DNA from: Varroa destructor
Taxonomy: Eukaryota > Arthropoda > Arachnida > Mesostigmata > Varroidae
Assembly: GCF_002443255.2 (NCBI RefSeq)
Contig: NW_019211455.1
Location: 54,574,338 to 54,638,337 of the forward strand
Direction: 5' to 3'
DNA: 64,000 nt
A program made the position numbers and the translations under genes. Every line of letters starts with the position of its first letter. Position 1 is the stretch's first letter. This document shows, in pieces, positions 61,731-64,000 of the stretch. The notes beneath the pieces are model-generated. The model made no database searches and was not told where the DNA came from. It saw only the letters and a program-made list of their open reading frames with translations.

Positions 61731-61967
61731 ACATTCGTGGAGTTTCCATATGAGACAGCGCACAACCAAAAGCTTATCCGTTTGTTTTTACATTTCTTGA
61801 AAACGGGCTATGGTGCCTTCTTCATGCGATTCCTACTTAAACTAGCCAAAGCTAAAGGCAAAAGGTCGACACTGAAGAATCGCAGTAGAAATATACACAG
61901 CAGACCTGGAAGACCGGCTCATGATCCCAAGAAGTCACTAGGTAAACCGCTGCTCTCAGCAGACTAA
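61731..61967 (+). CDS. Candidate terminal exon, basic protein end
   Basis: A strong acceptor CGGATTTTTTAG ends at 61730; the frame then runs 78 codons to TAA. The first half is amphipathic and aromatic (LIRLFLHFLKTGYGAFFMRF). The second half is strongly basic and Pro/Gly-containing (NIHSRPGRPAHDPKKSLGKP), with no Cys. A donor-like TCACTAG|GTAAAC near the end offers an alternative. It resembles a membrane-associated helix followed by a basic tail; no family recognised. The basic tail might bind nucleic acid, which is inference. Confidence 0.4.
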   Translation, partial: TFVEFPYETAHNQKLIRLFLHFLKTGYGAFFMRFLLKLAKAKGKRSTLKNRSRNIHSRPGRPAHDPKKSLGKPLLSAD

Positions 61968-62080
61968 CATTAACTCTATAATAATATGACATTTGGCAAT
62001 CATGTAGTCATATAAGCAAAAAAACGATAGCAAAACATAGGGCAATACCCTGGATTTTGAGGCGTGCCAATTTGACATTA

Positions 62081-62125
62081 TTCTAACTAGGCCCACAGAT
62101 ATCAGGCATGTAGGCCTAGTTAGAA
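62081..62125. repeat. 13-bp inverted repeat
   Basis: TTCTAACTAGGCC (62081-62093) pairs perfectly with 62113-62125. After one mismatch, three more pairs leave an 11-nt loop. Confidence 0.9.
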
Positions 62126-62251
62126 GCAAGCTGTCAGTTTCGGTATTGCAATCAATAGGCTTCATAGTGTATTTGTTTAGTGCTGTTTACGCAAACGTTA
62201 GTATCAGTCGGCGATGAGCCATCCAAACAAATTCGCACATTAATTAGATAA

Positions 62252-62311
62252 TTTCGAAAAAGGCTTGCTGAGAGCGACCATTCATGCGATTCGTTGGACC
62301 CTTTTTCGAAA
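62252..62311. repeat. 12-bp inverted repeat around 36 nt
   Basis: TTTCGAAAAAGG (62252-62263) and CCTTTTTCGAAA (62300-62311) are exact reverse complements; total span 60 bp. Confidence 0.9.
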
Positions 62312-62598
62312 ACTTGTAAGAGTTACCTATTGAGTATCTCTGTAGTTGTCAGCCAGGTCTACCTGCTAGAAATTAGCTGGAAATGTTTAGATCCTTCGAC
62401 GCCTCGCTATTCAATTGAGCGTACCATGAAGAACCACTCATCACCGTTAGTAGAAACCTATATATACATATAAAGAAAACAAAGCTTTTTATAAGATTTA
62501 TTGTATGCAATTATTTATTTAATTTTGAAGATGATTTCCATTGTTTGTCGCTGTGTTGCATACGTATATGTTGCAGTTAAGTAGAAGTATAAAAATGC

Positions 62599-62961
62599 GT
62601 GCGTCCACGTCAATGGTTTAAGAACGATACGTTTACGCGACACGTTATCTACTATATAAGTAAAATTTTCTTTTCCAAATTAAATTTAAAGTTCCAATCG
62701 ATCTTTTCATTCACTAGCTGGTTGAAAATTGTCAATTCGCTGTGTCAAACGAATCCAGGCGTGAGCAGACTACGTGCTTTCAGAGACAAATTAAACAAAA
62801 GCAAGAGAATCAAATTGGCTAATCAGTGTTTAGTTTCTACGCTGAAAAATAAAAACCCAATACCGTATATATTAAGCTCTTCACTGATTAGTTTTACTGA
62901 TACATTAACCCGGTCAGATATTGCAATGATATTAAAGCAAAAAAATAGCTACACCCAGTAG
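62599..62961 (+). CDS. Candidate exon, Lys/Ser/Ile-rich
   Basis: 120 open codons ending in TAG with two Cys. The second half is protein-like (RLRAFRDKLNKSKRIKLANQ). There is no internal ATG until near the end, so it would have to be a terminal exon. The DNA is AT-rich, which partly explains the Lys/Asn/Ile content. Unknown. Confidence 0.28.
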   Translation: MRPRQWFKNDTFTRHVIYYISKIFFSKLNLKFQSIFSFTSWLKIVNSLCQTNPGVSRLRAFRDKLNKSKRIKLANQCLVSTLKNKNPIPYILSSSLISFTDTLTRSDIAMILKQKNSYTQ

Positions 62962-64000
62962 CAAATTTTTTACCAGCTACCATAAATTCCACTTAACAGT
63001 GTAAACTATCCACAAAAAAAAAACACTTGAAATTCTATTATAATTATTCGAAATAAGTATCTATTACAAACCTGTTTATGCGTCACCAAGGAAAGCTGGA
63101 GCCTTAAAGCTCAGCCTGCTAATATTCTTAGCGAATTGTTCCTTGACACAAAACCGGTTAAAGCAAAAGGAAACGTTCTTAAAAACATCACAATTAACAT
63201 GAATACATGTTACATCGTATCGCTCATATGAAATGACAGGAGAGTTTGAGAAAATTGGCGTGTTTTGTAAGTTCATGTTAATCAACTGTTAACTTCATAA
63301 ATCAGTGAAAAATCGATCTTTTCATTTGTCCATGTCTAACTACTATCATACAGGACAACAAAAAGCATCGATGGTATCGATGCTTTTTGTATATCGATTA
63401 TCGATGGTAGATTTGTTTCGTCAGTTCAATTTCGGAGCCGTGATATAACGTTCACCCGTCGGATCCCACACTCGTTGGCCCGCATAAGTAGCGCATAAGT
63501 GTCGGGCTGAACAGAACAAAAACGAAGAAAAATATAGGTATTTTAGCGGTATTACAACGAATGAGTGCGACTAATCTACTGTGATCGAACAGAACATCAG
63601 AGAAAACCTGAAGTTAAAGAGCATTGCATCCTGACCCTGTTTAGTACGACAATCATTTAATCAGGATCTGGGTAATTTATATAGGTTACCTAGGCATCGT
63701 TTACTTCGTCACACTGACAGATTTATACATATGCATATACTATATATACATACAACTGTTGAGCAGACGATGCTATTAAATTATCATAATTTTAGTTTAA
63801 TACTGCCGCAGCAGCGCCTTTATAAAGGTGACCAGTTAAAGATCCCGCCAAATGCCTCAGATTTATACAGCACATATATAATTTAGTGCCGTCAAGTAGA
63901 CGTTCCATGATGACGATAGGGCAAACGACTTCAAAATCATTTGCTCCTAATTACCTTCAATCACAAAGCTACGCGCTGCCCTCAATACTTCAGAAACACT
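62962..64000. other. No confident gene; hairpin/ATCGAT cluster
   Basis: Minus frame 63285-63076 (69 codons, five Cys) is not supported. The 63358-63405 cluster is listed separately. The end of the window is AT-rich and empty. Confidence 0.5.
63358..63405. promoter_or_regulatory. 15-bp hairpin with four ATCGAT motifs
   Basis: 63358-63372 pairs perfectly with 63376-63390 around a 3-nt loop. ATCGAT occurs at 63367, 63376, 63393 and 63400, three of them within TATCGAT, seven of eight bases of the insect DREF element TATCGATA. Either a regulatory cluster or a cruciform-forming palindrome. Confidence 0.4.

Larger units (their letters stand above)
61968..62598. other. No gene; two inverted repeats
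   Basis: Contains hairpins 62081-62125 and 62252-62311. The minus frame 62165-61956 crosses the first and is not supported. Confidence 0.55.

Noticed and set aside
1..64000. CRISPR arrays, bacterial operons, rRNA genes
   Set aside because: No regularly spaced repeats, no ribosome binding site/ORF chains and no rRNA-like sequence were seen.

Overview
The window looks like AT-rich (about 60% A+T by eye) eukaryotic nuclear DNA. It has TA microsatellites, a compound TA/GA repeat, long A and T runs, GT...AG splice-like signals, and no bacterial-style operons, ribosome binding sites or long uninterrupted reading frames. The longest stop-to-stop frame is about 195 codons. Nothing identifies the species. 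A 20-bp CCTAA-type stretch (20462-20481) and a possible BEL/Pao-type retroelement fragment (23641-23934) are compatible with an arthropod or other invertebrate, but this is a weak inference.

No gene could be assigned to a conserved family with confidence. Most of the 64 kb has stops in all frames. What can be supported is a set of candidate exons and short gene models that combine an open frame, non-random residue composition (few Cys/Trp, many charged residues) and usable splice signals in matching phase. The best are: a two-exon gene at 56170-57258 (+) with a disordered, basic/acidic region followed by a likely coiled coil; a four-exon gene at 42752-41734 (-); a two-exon gene at 30625-30172 (-); a three-exon model at 35926-36614 (+); and single exons at 61731-61967 (+), 40772-41052 (+), 16887-17252 (+), 53449-53132 (-) and 50276-49947 (-). 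None is recognised, so no pathway or cooperation between them can be stated.

Layout: 0-16 kb is mostly gene-poor, with weak ORFs and two large microsatellites. At 16.9-24 kb lie two fragments with possible retroelement signatures (reverse-transcriptase-like, RNase H-like) and a very strong 3' splice signal at 18.1 kb. The 24-30 kb stretch is sparse. Candidate genes lie at 30, 36 and 41-43 kb. A possible integrase-like fragment lies at 51.1-51.3 kb. Candidate exons are densest at 53-63 kb. Several small inverted repeats are distinctive, above all a 22-bp hairpin at 42953-43011 with miRNA-precursor geometry, and a 15-bp hairpin embedded in an ATCGAT cluster at 63358-63405.

Confidence is low throughout. 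RNA-seq, protein homology search and an ab initio predictor trained on the right species would be needed to turn the models into genes.
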